Assembly: GCF_001443605.1 (NCBI RefSeq)
Contig: NZ_CP013118.1
Span: 4,117,001 to 4,181,000, forward strand
Reading direction: 5' to 3'
From: Salinivirga cyanobacteriivorans
Lineage (GTDB): Bacteria; Bacteroidota; Bacteroidia; Bacteroidales; Salinivirgaceae
Length of the DNA stretch: 64,000 bases
A program made the position numbers and the translations under genes. This document shows, piece after piece, positions 35,796 through 43,975 of this stretch; positions within the stretch are counted from its first letter, which is position 1, and the number at the start of each line of letters is the position of its first letter. A model generated the notes under the pieces. That model made no database searches, had not been told where the DNA came from, and was given only the letters and a program-made list of their open reading frames with translations.

Positions 35796-36821
35796 TTATT
35801 CGACAATTAGTTTGTGCATCTTATTATTGACCCTCACAAAATAGAAACCTTTTTCAAAATTATCGTTGCGTGTGTATTCCACACCATATTGATTGAAAAT
35901 GCGGTAATCTACACCTTGCAGATTATTGAATAATACATTCATTTGATCAGCTTTTACGGGGTTGGGGTAAAGTTTAAAACCATCGTTCACGATGTGTATG
36001 ATTTTAAGTACTTCGTTTTTACCATCATAATCAAACTGTTTAAGCTGAATGTAGAATTCACCGTGTGCGCTGAAATCGAAAGTATAGTCAGATCTCACGG
36101 ACGTGGTTCCATTCCCGTTCACTCGTCCAACTTCCGTCCAACTATCCATATCAGTTGATTTTTCTATAATAAAATAGTCGTTATTGAGCTCTGAGAGGGT
36201 GTACCACTCAAGTCTGACTCTGTCGTTTACAATTTCGTGTGTAAGGTTTCCAAATTCCACTGGGAGCGGGTTGGTGTGTCCGTCGTCAAGTGTGCCTGTT
36301 CCTGTTGTATTCCCGGTATCAAAGTATGTTCCGCCTACATTAATGTTACCATCGTTGGCCACATCACCTAAATTGTAAAAGTCTCCGGTAACACCAATTG
36401 TACCTTTACTACTTACGTTTACATCAGATGTTCCAGTATTATAAAAGTTACCGTCAACCAAAAGTTTACCATCAACAATTATGCTTCCCCAAAATGCATT
36501 TGAAATATCGCCATTTAATCGCATTATGCCGTCGCTATTTACCTGAAGTGTTGTGCCTCCTGCTGAGATGAGTTCACCGTTAACTATCAAACTATCTACA
36601 GGGCCATTGTTGTTCCCAACATTTAATGACCCCATGAGTAAAATGTCAAGTCCGCTACTTACTGAAACAATATGTTCTATGTTTACATCTGAAGCAAATG
36701 TGGTACCCGGAGCAGCGCCCTGCCAGGTCGCATTATCTTCCCAGTCGCCATTTTGGTTGGTTGTTTGTGCTGTTAAGCCAATACTTAAAATTAGCAGTGT
36801 GTTGAGTAAAAAGCCTTTCAT
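35796..36821 (-). CDS. Secreted protein with type IX secretion C-terminal sorting domain
   Basis: The 341-residue protein has a signal peptide ending GLTAQ. The central region is rich in short beta repeats with Gly/Asn turns (VDGKLLVDGNFYNTG, KGTIGVTGDFYNLGD), suggesting a right-handed beta-helix. The last 75 residues form the Por/T9SS sorting domain: FKLYPNPV, ..YRIFNQYG and KGFYFVRVNNKMHKLIVE. The protein would cross the outer membrane by the type IX system and be attached to the surface or released. Its presence implies a T9SS elsewhere in the genome. Confidence 0.86.
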   Translation of the reverse strand: MKGFLLNTLLILSIGLTAQTTNQNGDWEDNATWQGAAPGTTFASDVNIEHIVSVSSGLDILLMGSLNVGNNNGPVDSLIVNGELISAGGTTLQVNSDGIMRLNGDISNAFWGSIIVDGKLLVDGNFYNTGTSDVNVSSKGTIGVTGDFYNLGDVANDGNINVGGTYFDTGNTTGTGTLDDGHTNPLPVEFGNLTHEIVNDRVRLEWYTLSELNNDYFIIEKSTDMDSWTEVGRVNGNGTTSVRSDYTFDFSAHGEFYIQLKQFDYDGKNEVLKIIHIVNDGFKLYPNPVKADQMNVLFNNLQGVDYRIFNQYGVEYTRNDNFEKGFYFVRVNNKMHKLIVE

Positions 36822-37094
36822 TTTTCACTGTTTTTATGGTGTTTTTGCAAAATTACGGAATTATTGCATAAGCACCTAACTTCTTTTGCGTTAGCAAGAT
36901 GCAGGTAGGCGGGAGGTGGCTTTAGACAGGGAGTTTCATTATTGCAATTATGCTTCATTCGTTACTTGTTTTATGCTTTTAATGACAAAAAAACTGAAGT
37001 TCATCCCACAATATATTTTGTTGCTAAAATGGATTTTAGTTAATCACATGATTGCACAATAAAACGTTAATGCAATATAAAGTTTACTATCAGG

Positions 37095-37125
37095 TTTGGA
37101 ATTTTGCAACAATGTATTAACTTTG
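37095..37125 (+). promoter_or_regulatory. Bacteroidota-type promoter of the cas operon
   Basis: TTTG at 37095-37098 and TAACTTTG at 37118-37125 are separated by 19 bases, which matches the -33/-7 consensus. The predicted start near 37132 leaves about 120 bases of leader before cas6. The remainder of the 430-base gap 36822-37252 shows only this promoter and the palindrome at 37199-37215. Confidence 0.6.
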
Positions 37126-37198
37126 GTATACTCCACCAACCACTAAAAGCTACGACAATCATTGTGGTAGTGATAATTACCTAAATAATTTGTATTGA

Positions 37199-37215
37199 CC
37201 GACACTAGTTGTCGG
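37199..37215. promoter_or_regulatory. Palindrome in the cas operon 5' leader
   Basis: CCGACA and TGTCGG flank a 5-base centre (CTAGT), a perfect 6-bp dyad, 38 bases before the cas6 ATG and downstream of the predicted transcription start. It could be an operator or an mRNA hairpin. No T-run follows, so it is not a terminator. Confidence 0.5.
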
Positions 37216-37252
37216 AGCATGATTGTATAATTGTAAAAAAAAATAGACGCCT

Positions 37253-38059
37253 ATGCGATTTCATTTAACACTCAACCGCACCACAAAGCAGCGCATGCTG
37301 CCCATGGATTACCAGTACTACATTAGTGCGTGGATTTATAAAACCATTGGCAAAGCTGATATGGAATTTGCCCGTTTCCTTCATGATGAAGGTTATGGCA
37401 ACGACCCCGGCAAACTTTACAAACTGTTTTGTTTCTCAAGGCTCAATTTTGGCAAGCCCAAACTGTGGAAAGAGAAAAAACTGTTTGAGATTAACACTCA
37501 CGATATTGGTTTGCAAATTTCATTTGATGTAAAAGAAGCAGCTTCCAATTTTGTAAAAGGCCTTTTCTTAGAGCAGAAGTTTTTTCTCGGTGACAAATTT
37601 AATGGAATTGATTTCCGTGTAGCCCAGGTAACCGTGCTTGACGAGCCCGACTTTGACGAAACCATGAATTACCGCCTGCAAACGCCGTGGGTAGTAAGTT
37701 ACCGTCCCGAAGGCCGCAAACACGCGCTGTACCTGAGCCCTGATGATGAAATGTTTCACGAACTGGCCTTAAAACACCTCACCGAAAAATTCAAAAACAT
37801 ACACAATAAAGAAATACCGCCTGACTTACTTGGATTTGCAATTAACGGCAGTTTCAAACGCTCCGGCTTCACCCTAAAACCCGGCAGCCCCGACCAAACC
37901 CGCGTAATCGGCAACCTGTTCAACTTCCAACTCACCGCTCCCAAAGAATTACATCAAATGATTTGGAATGCGGGTGTGAGTGAGAAGAGTAGCAGTGGGT
38001 TTGGGTGGGTAGATATTGCACCTCAGCAGAATAATAATTTAAGCCCTAAAAAGTCATGA
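37253..38059 (+). CDS. cas6: CRISPR endoribonuclease Cas6
   Basis: The 268-residue RAMP protein cuts pre-crRNA within the repeats, leaving an 8-base 5' handle (here ATTGAAAT). The glycine-rich loop near the C-terminus (NAGVSEKSSSGFGWV) is diagnostic. Y29, H44 and K54 lie close to where the catalytic Tyr-His-Lys set sits in archaeal Cas6; this alignment is by eye. It is the first gene of the operon. Its stop overlaps the next start in ATGA. Confidence 0.92.
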   Translation: MRFHLTLNRTTKQRMLPMDYQYYISAWIYKTIGKADMEFARFLHDEGYGNDPGKLYKLFCFSRLNFGKPKLWKEKKLFEINTHDIGLQISFDVKEAASNFVKGLFLEQKFFLGDKFNGIDFRVAQVTVLDEPDFDETMNYRLQTPWVVSYRPEGRKHALYLSPDDEMFHELALKHLTEKFKNIHNKEIPPDLLGFAINGSFKRSGFTLKPGSPDQTRVIGNLFNFQLTAPKELHQMIWNAGVSEKSSSGFGWVDIAPQQNNNLSPKKS

Positions 38060-38691
38060 AAATAGAAAAACAGCATATACAACAATTCAAGGCTGTACAG
38101 CAATATATACAAACAGCTAAAAGTAAAGCACACAAAGCGGTAAATACTGCACTCATTGACTTATATTGGAATATTGGAGCGTTTGTACACAATAAAATCA
38201 AAACTAGTGAATGGGGAAAGTCGGTGGTGCAGGAACTATCCAATTATATTTCAGAGAACGAACCGGATAGCAAAGGATTTTCCGCGCAAAATATCTGGCG
38301 AATGAAGCAGTTTTACGAAATGTATTACCAAAATGAAAAACTCTCACCACTGGTGAGAGAAATTAGCTGGACTCATAACCTGTTGATTATGAGTAAAACA
38401 ACAAGTGAAGAAGAAAGAGCATTTTATATTCAGCTAACTAAAAAAGAAAACTACAGCAAACGGGAACTGGAACGCCAGATAGACAATGGCATGTATGAGC
38501 GGACTATTTCTGACAAGCAATTTCTCTCAGCACTGCTGAGAGAAATACATCCTAAAGCAGAGAATACTTTCAGAGATAGTTATATGCTTGATTTTCTTAC
38601 GTTACCGAAACACCACTCTGAAAAGGATTTTCAGAAAGCTATTGGAGCAAAAGCTGGACGAGTTTTACCGTCTGGAAGAACCAAGGGTTGA
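38056..38691 (+). CDS. DUF1016 (YhcG-type) N-terminal domain protein; PDDEXK nuclease domain deleted
   Basis: The 211-residue frame matches the DUF1016 N-terminal domain: ALIDLYWNIGAFVHNKI, GFSAQNIWRMKQFYE, REISWTHNLLIMSK and RELERQIDNGMYERT. Full-length relatives have about 340-350 residues with a C-terminal PDDEXK nuclease. Here the text runs to LPKHHSEKDFQKA and then frameshifts. Another frame from 38639 reads LLEQKLDEFYRLEEP to a stop at 38731, which is like the extreme C-terminus of the full protein. The whole catalytic domain is thus missing and the remaining tail is out of frame. The ATGA overlap with cas6 shows it was part of this operon. It may be inert or act as a DNA-binding remnant. 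Confidence 0.8.
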   Translation: MKIEKQHIQQFKAVQQYIQTAKSKAHKAVNTALIDLYWNIGAFVHNKIKTSEWGKSVVQELSNYISENEPDSKGFSAQNIWRMKQFYEMYYQNEKLSPLVREISWTHNLLIMSKTTSEEERAFYIQLTKKENYSKRELERQIDNGMYERTISDKQFLSALLREIHPKAENTFRDSYMLDFLTLPKHHSEKDFQKAIGAKAGRVLPSGRTKG

Positions 38692-38735
38692 ATATGTAAC
38701 TGCGAAATCAAACGAGAATCAAATAATTTAAAAAT

Positions 38736-40139
38736 ATGAACTTCAAAATAAACTATAATAATACCCCTGATCAAACCAAACTTGATTTTTTAAACGAAAG
38801 TATTATGAACGACCCTGCATTACAAGCCCGTTTTATCGCGTTTATTAATTCATCGGAAAAAAATAATCGAGCAGTAATAAACAGTAACGAGTTTGATAAT
38901 TTGGTTAACAGGGCGCAGAAAAAGTACCAGTCGATATTCGAAGAAATAGATACCGAAAACCCCGATTGGGACAACTACCATCCGCCACACTCAGGTTATA
39001 TTGAGGAATGGGAAGCCTACCAATTAGCCACCGAGCAAGAAATACAGGATATCTTAAACAATTTTAAGGAAGAAGCAATTAACCTGGTGCTAGGTCAAAA
39101 AATAGCTGAGTTATTGGCTTTGGGAACTGGTGTTTATTTTGCTTGCGAAAACGCCGATATTGATGACCCTGTAGATAGTTTTGATACTATAAACGACGAG
39201 CTTTTGATATATTTTAAAATGGCACTAAACGACATTAACGAAAAAATTAGCCTGTCGGTAGTGCCCGGAAATGTTAATAGTGCATTCGAACCGTTCCTGT
39301 CGTTTTATGACAAGAATCAAATTGTAGGCACTTCGTTTTTCGAATATTTGGAACCTATGATGCTTGCTCTGTCCGAAAAAACGACACAGCCACAAGAGTT
39401 GCTTGCTGCATTCGACAACTCGAACATAAAACGTAGCGATGTTCCCAAGTTATTACTTTTACTTAACAAAAATAGCGGTGACGATAGTGCCTGGCTCGAA
39501 AGCGCCGAAAAATACTACCAAACCAATGACGATATTGCCAAACAATTAATTGATTATTATTTAAAAAACGACCGGCAAAAATACCTGGAATGTGCCCGCA
39601 AACTTTTTGAAACCAACAAAAGCTATTGGGCCGAATACCTGCAAAATTCCATCACTCACGAACTCGACAAACAGTTGTATGTCGATGTATTTTATGAGCT
39701 TTGCACATATCACCAGGATATTAAGTATTACAAAAAAATAAGTGCCTTCCTATCCGACATACAAAAAGAAAGGCTGCTAACAGAAATGAGTACATACGCT
39801 CGTTTTGCGGTGGAAATACTTACCGTTGAAAAACGCTACACAGAAATAAAAGATGTGGTAACCAGCAATATGCACTCGTATGATTTTGTACAATTGGTTT
39901 CGCCCATAATCGAAATCTACCCCGAATTTTGTTTCAATGCCATAAAACAACAGGTTACCAAAACAATAGCCTCTGAACGCGGACGCCATGTATACGAGCG
40001 TATTGTTGAAAAAATGCAATTGGCTAAAAAAATACCGGGATTTACCGACCAAACCAACGAATTAATTAACCAACTATATAACCACAAACCAAATTTACCG
40101 GCGCTTAAAAGCGAGTTCCGGATTGGGGGTTTGGTTTGA
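38736..40139 (+). CDS. Uncharacterised helical-repeat protein in the cas operon
   Basis: The 467-residue protein is acidic, largely helical and has no signal or catalytic motif visible. Its C-terminal 220 residues are built of helical pairs (AKQLIDYYLKNDRQKYLECARKLF, VDVFYELCTYHQDIKYYKKIS). It ends LYNHKPNLPALKSEFR, a pattern I associate with the C-terminal part of SWIM zinc-finger proteins; no SWIM motif is present here. It starts 4 bases after the original end of the DUF1016 gene and precedes cas8b by 139 bases. No known Cas family is matched. Confidence 0.6.
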   Translation: MNFKINYNNTPDQTKLDFLNESIMNDPALQARFIAFINSSEKNNRAVINSNEFDNLVNRAQKKYQSIFEEIDTENPDWDNYHPPHSGYIEEWEAYQLATEQEIQDILNNFKEEAINLVLGQKIAELLALGTGVYFACENADIDDPVDSFDTINDELLIYFKMALNDINEKISLSVVPGNVNSAFEPFLSFYDKNQIVGTSFFEYLEPMMLALSEKTTQPQELLAAFDNSNIKRSDVPKLLLLLNKNSGDDSAWLESAEKYYQTNDDIAKQLIDYYLKNDRQKYLECARKLFETNKSYWAEYLQNSITHELDKQLYVDVFYELCTYHQDIKYYKKISAFLSDIQKERLLTEMSTYARFAVEILTVEKRYTEIKDVVTSNMHSYDFVQLVSPIIEIYPEFCFNAIKQQVTKTIASERGRHVYERIVEKMQLAKKIPGFTDQTNELINQLYNHKPNLPALKSEFRIGGLV

Positions 40140-40278
40140 TGAATGGGATGTAAAATATAGTGTGATGAGGAAGATGATTTTAATTTTTTTGAGAAATAGG
40201 TGCGGCCCAAAAGTGGTTCCATCTTTATCTCTAACAGAGTTTATTTTTAAAAAGATATAAAATAATAAAACAGTATAC

Positions 40279-42138
40279 ATGATAACTGAACTAACAAATT
40301 TTGTAGATACAATACCACAAGAGATATTTGCGAAATATCTAAAGCCAAAGGAAGGTCTTTATATTTTATTGGAAATTGATAAAAACGGAAATCTTATTAA
40401 TGCCAATGAAGATGGTTCCATAAAAGAAGAGGATGTCGGAAAATATTCAGAAAAAGACGAAAAAGAAAATGGGCTTAAAGAACACATGAAGAAGTGCAAG
40501 ACCCTTTTCCTAAATTCAAAAGTATTTGGAAAAGGGACAAATAAAAGCTTTAATTCATCATCTGGGTTATTTTCCACAACTGCAACTCCATTTGGAATCG
40601 GTTTTACTAAAAAGAATTATACTAACCCTGATAGAGATAGAAGCAAAGATTATATAAATAATCAAATTGAAGCGTATTTTAAATCTGCTGAATCATTTTT
40701 AGGGGACAATAAAAAGTACGCTGAATGGATGAACAAGTTTAAGCTTTTCTTAATATCAAATTTGTTCGATTATATTAACAAACATGATATACTATCTGAT
40801 GTCAAACAGACAGAGAATGTTTGCTTTTTTTTGAAAGACCCAACTAGTGAAGATTACAAAACAGTAAACCAACTGTATATTTCTGATAAAATTTTTAATG
40901 AAACATATAAAACAGAAACAAACGAAGTTGGCATTTACGCTGTCACACATAATTTTAATGATAATAAGTCCTTTTTAAAGCATAAAACTGGAATTTCAGA
41001 GTCGGCAAAGTGGATAGTAGGAGAAACTGCAGCAAAACTTGATAAGTTTTACTCAATTCAAAAATATCTCCCCAACCCTTTCCCTTTATTTATATATAAG
41101 GATGAATTAGACGAATTCAATAAAGCTTTTAAAGTTTTCAAAAGTGATGAAAAAATAAAATATTCTGAAATAGTAAAAACAATTCTCGATGACAAGAGAG
41201 AGAGTCTGCATAACTTTTATTTGCTATTTTTTAAGGGAACTGACTACAGCCGTGTAGTTGATATTGATTTTATACCAATGTTCAAATACAAAATAGATCT
41301 TACAATAAAATCGCTTTTTTATATAAACGAAAATGAGAAGTTTGATAAAAAATTAAACAGTGTTTTTCAATTCGAGCAAAAGGTACTTAAAGAAGTATTA
41401 AACATTCATACTGACTATTCTATCGATTATTTTGGTGATGTGAAATTTAATAGTCAATACCAAACACATAACGATTACACTCAACTTTTAAAATACCGAA
41501 AAGCATTTTATGATTATATCTACAAATCACGAAAAGAAGCCATTACACAACAGATGTTTGATGACATTTTGCTAAAAGGCATTTTAGATGATATCAGACA
41601 CGATGAATATGATGCAAAAGGTAATTATCACTCAAAAAGCAAACCAATTTTAAACAAACTAAATATTTGGTTTAGCCTATATAACTATTTCAATAATTCA
41701 AATAAAAAAGAAAATATGATTACAAAAATTGAGAATCACAGAAATGTTATTGATACAATCATTTCTGACAAAACTAAACTTATTAATACCGATGATGAGT
41801 TTGCGTATGCATCGGGGCATTGCATTCGTTATTTATTTACTAAAAGCGAAACGAAAGATAAGAGTTATAATCGTTTGGAAACATTTTTACAAAAAACTGA
41901 TTGTAGAATATTTCAGAAAGCTCTTGCTAACTTTTTTGCAATGTACAAGCATAAAAATATGACAGATAAATTTGGACGAGTTTTTTCACAAGTAATGGAT
42001 TACGAAACAGAAGCCAATATTAAAGATTTCTTACCTGAATTCTTAGCCGGATTTTTTGACCATAATAAATTGTTTTCTGAGACAGAGAAAAAAGAAAACG
42101 AAACAAAAATAAATGAACCTGAAAACAACGTTAATTAA
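40279..42138 (+). CDS. cas8b: Type I-B Cascade large subunit Cas8b (Csh1-like)
   Basis: The 619-residue protein sits directly before cas7 and cas5, the fixed place of Cas8b/Csh1 in type I-B operons. Its C-terminal text (YASGHCIRYLFTKSETK, RIFQKALANFFAMYKHKN, FLPEFLAGFFDHNK) fits the Csh1 family. Cas8b recognises the PAM and forms the large subunit of the surveillance complex. It has unusually low GC and high lysine/asparagine content compared with the housekeeping genes, as do cas7, cas5 and cas3, consistent with horizontal origin. The assignment rests on context as well as sequence. Confidence 0.85.
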   Translation: MITELTNFVDTIPQEIFAKYLKPKEGLYILLEIDKNGNLINANEDGSIKEEDVGKYSEKDEKENGLKEHMKKCKTLFLNSKVFGKGTNKSFNSSSGLFSTTATPFGIGFTKKNYTNPDRDRSKDYINNQIEAYFKSAESFLGDNKKYAEWMNKFKLFLISNLFDYINKHDILSDVKQTENVCFFLKDPTSEDYKTVNQLYISDKIFNETYKTETNEVGIYAVTHNFNDNKSFLKHKTGISESAKWIVGETAAKLDKFYSIQKYLPNPFPLFIYKDELDEFNKAFKVFKSDEKIKYSEIVKTILDDKRESLHNFYLLFFKGTDYSRVVDIDFIPMFKYKIDLTIKSLFYINENEKFDKKLNSVFQFEQKVLKEVLNIHTDYSIDYFGDVKFNSQYQTHNDYTQLLKYRKAFYDYIYKSRKEAITQQMFDDILLKGILDDIRHDEYDAKGNYHSKSKPILNKLNIWFSLYNYFNNSNKKENMITKIENHRNVIDTIISDKTKLINTDDEFAYASGHCIRYLFTKSETKDKSYNRLETFLQKTDCRIFQKALANFFAMYKHKNMTDKFGRVFSQVMDYETEANIKDFLPEFLAGFFDHNKLFSETEKKENETKINEPENNVN

Positions 42139-42150
42139 AACAATATTATC

Positions 42151-43185
42151 ATGACAACCACACATAACAAAACAAAATTCAACAATAGAGTCTTTGGTGG
42201 AATAGTTGTAAAATCAATCAACTCGAATTACAACGCCGATTTTAGCGGGCAGCCAAGAACATTGCCTGATGGAACTGTTTATGCAACCGACAAAGCACTA
42301 AAATATGCAATTCGTAATTATTGGGATAAAGTACATAACGAAAAAGAAAAAGTATTCTATTTTACTCAATACGATACAAACGGTAATCCAATGACATTGG
42401 ATAGTCTTGTAGAATATCATTTTGATAAATTTCCAACAAAAAAAGTAATAAGGGAAACTGGCTCAGGAAGAAATAAAAAGGATGAAGAAGTTGAAGTCTT
42501 AGACAAAGTTAAATTAAAAACCAAATTATTGGGTTGCATTGATATTAAATGTTTTGGTGCTACTTATGCAGGCAAAACGAATGTTTCAATCCATGGAGCT
42601 GTTCAGATAAATCATGGTGTAAATATCTGGAAAGAAAACAATATTTTCAGTGAACAAATAAAATCACCGGTTGCGACGGATGAAGGGGATGAAATGACAA
42701 CCATTGGACGTAGTACCAAATTACAAGAGGGACATTATTTGCATCATTTTTCGGTAAACCCGATTAACACCGATAACACTTTAACTCCTGATGATATTGC
42801 AAAATTGAAAGAAGCAATGTGTAAAGGAGTTACGTTTTACGACAGTGTAGCTAAAGCTGGAACTGACAATGAATTATTAATTTGGATACAGCTTAAAAAA
42901 GATTCAAAAATTGTTTTGCCAAATGTTTCATCACTTATTACTACCCATAATATTTCGAAAGAAACCAACAAAATAGTTTTCGACCTTTCCGAAGTATCTG
43001 CGTTGGTAAAAAAATATGCAAACAATATTGAACAATACGAAGTATATTATCAAAGCGAAAATGTGGAAATAAAAAATGCGGATATCAAATATGATAAGTC
43101 AGAAGGAAGCGGCAAATTAAATGTTGATACATTTGATTTAAATTGTATTGCTGTTAAGAAAAATCAAGATGAAAATGAAGGATAA
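42151..43185 (+). CDS. cas7: Type I-B Cascade backbone Cas7 (Csh2-like)
   Basis: The 344-residue RAMP-fold protein forms the crRNA-binding filament. The start (NRVFGGIVVKSINSNYNADFSG) and middle (CIDIKCFGATYAG, SIHGAVQINHGVNIW, GRSTKLQEGHYLHHF) match the Cas7/Csh2 family closely. It lies 12 bases after cas8b and its last 17 bases overlap the start of cas5. Confidence 0.94.
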   Translation: MTTTHNKTKFNNRVFGGIVVKSINSNYNADFSGQPRTLPDGTVYATDKALKYAIRNYWDKVHNEKEKVFYFTQYDTNGNPMTLDSLVEYHFDKFPTKKVIRETGSGRNKKDEEVEVLDKVKLKTKLLGCIDIKCFGATYAGKTNVSIHGAVQINHGVNIWKENNIFSEQIKSPVATDEGDEMTTIGRSTKLQEGHYLHHFSVNPINTDNTLTPDDIAKLKEAMCKGVTFYDSVAKAGTDNELLIWIQLKKDSKIVLPNVSSLITTHNISKETNKIVFDLSEVSALVKKYANNIEQYEVYYQSENVEIKNADIKYDKSEGSGKLNVDTFDLNCIAVKKNQDENEG

Positions 43186-43975
43186 AATTATTTCATTTGA
43201 TATACAAGCCGATTTTGGTTTTCTGAAACAACCTGACACAAACGAGCCAATGTATTTAACTTATAATATGATACATAAACCGTTTGTCTTGGGCATGTTT
43301 GGAGCAATTCTCGGCAAAAAAGGTTTTCAAGAAAACAAAAAGTTTCCTGAATACTATAAAGACTTAAAAAAAATTCAGGTGGGAATAAAGCCTCTTGGTT
43401 CTGAAAATGGTAATTTTCAAAAAACTATTATCAAATATAATAATTCAACAGGGGCTGCGAACAAAGGCACTTTCAAAGGTACTAATACTAAAGGGAAAGC
43501 TGTCGAGTTTGAAATAGGAGCAACTTTAAATATTGTTGAACAGACCCTGGTAAAACCATCCTATAGAATCTATTTTTTATCCGACAATGTGGAATTAATT
43601 TCGCGAATAGAAAATAACGAAGCCGTTTATTTACCCTATTTAGGGAAGAATGATTTTTCTCTATGGTGGGATAATGTAAAAAATTACAATTACGAGAATT
43701 TTTATTATGAAAATAGCTATCAAGTAAGTTCAATCTTTGCAAAGAAAACAGCAATAAAAGATGGCAAAGAAATCGAGGAAGAAGTTCCTGCCTGGGAAAT
43801 GGATTTTTCGAAAAAGTGTTTTATGTATTTTGAGCGTTTGCCAGTCGGCTATGATGCTGAATTATACCAATATGTTTATAAACCATTTGTTTATACAACA
43901 TTCAAATTAAAATCGGATTACAAAATAGATAAGCTATTTCATCTTGATAATGGAGAAGTTATTCAACTCTTTTAA
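43169..43975 (+). CDS. cas5: Type I-B Cascade subunit Cas5
   Basis: The 268-residue protein starts at the ATG at 43169 (a TTG at 43148 is upstream), giving MKDKIISFDIQADFGFLKQP, a typical Cas5 opening for the RAMP fold. It caps the 5' handle of the crRNA. The mid-region GMFGAILGKKGFQ and late PVGYDAELYQYVYKPF fit type I-B members. It overlaps cas7 upstream and cas3 downstream, so the Cascade genes are translationally coupled. Confidence 0.92.
   Translation: MKMKDKIISFDIQADFGFLKQPDTNEPMYLTYNMIHKPFVLGMFGAILGKKGFQENKKFPEYYKDLKKIQVGIKPLGSENGNFQKTIIKYNNSTGAANKGTFKGTNTKGKAVEFEIGATLNIVEQTLVKPSYRIYFLSDNVELISRIENNEAVYLPYLGKNDFSLWWDNVKNYNYENFYYENSYQVSSIFAKKTAIKDGKEIEEEVPAWEMDFSKKCFMYFERLPVGYDAELYQYVYKPFVYTTFKLKSDYKIDKLFHLDNGEVIQLF

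Noticed and set aside
37199-37215. Terminator before cas6
   Set aside because: The dyad lacks a following T-run and lies downstream of the predicted cas promoter.
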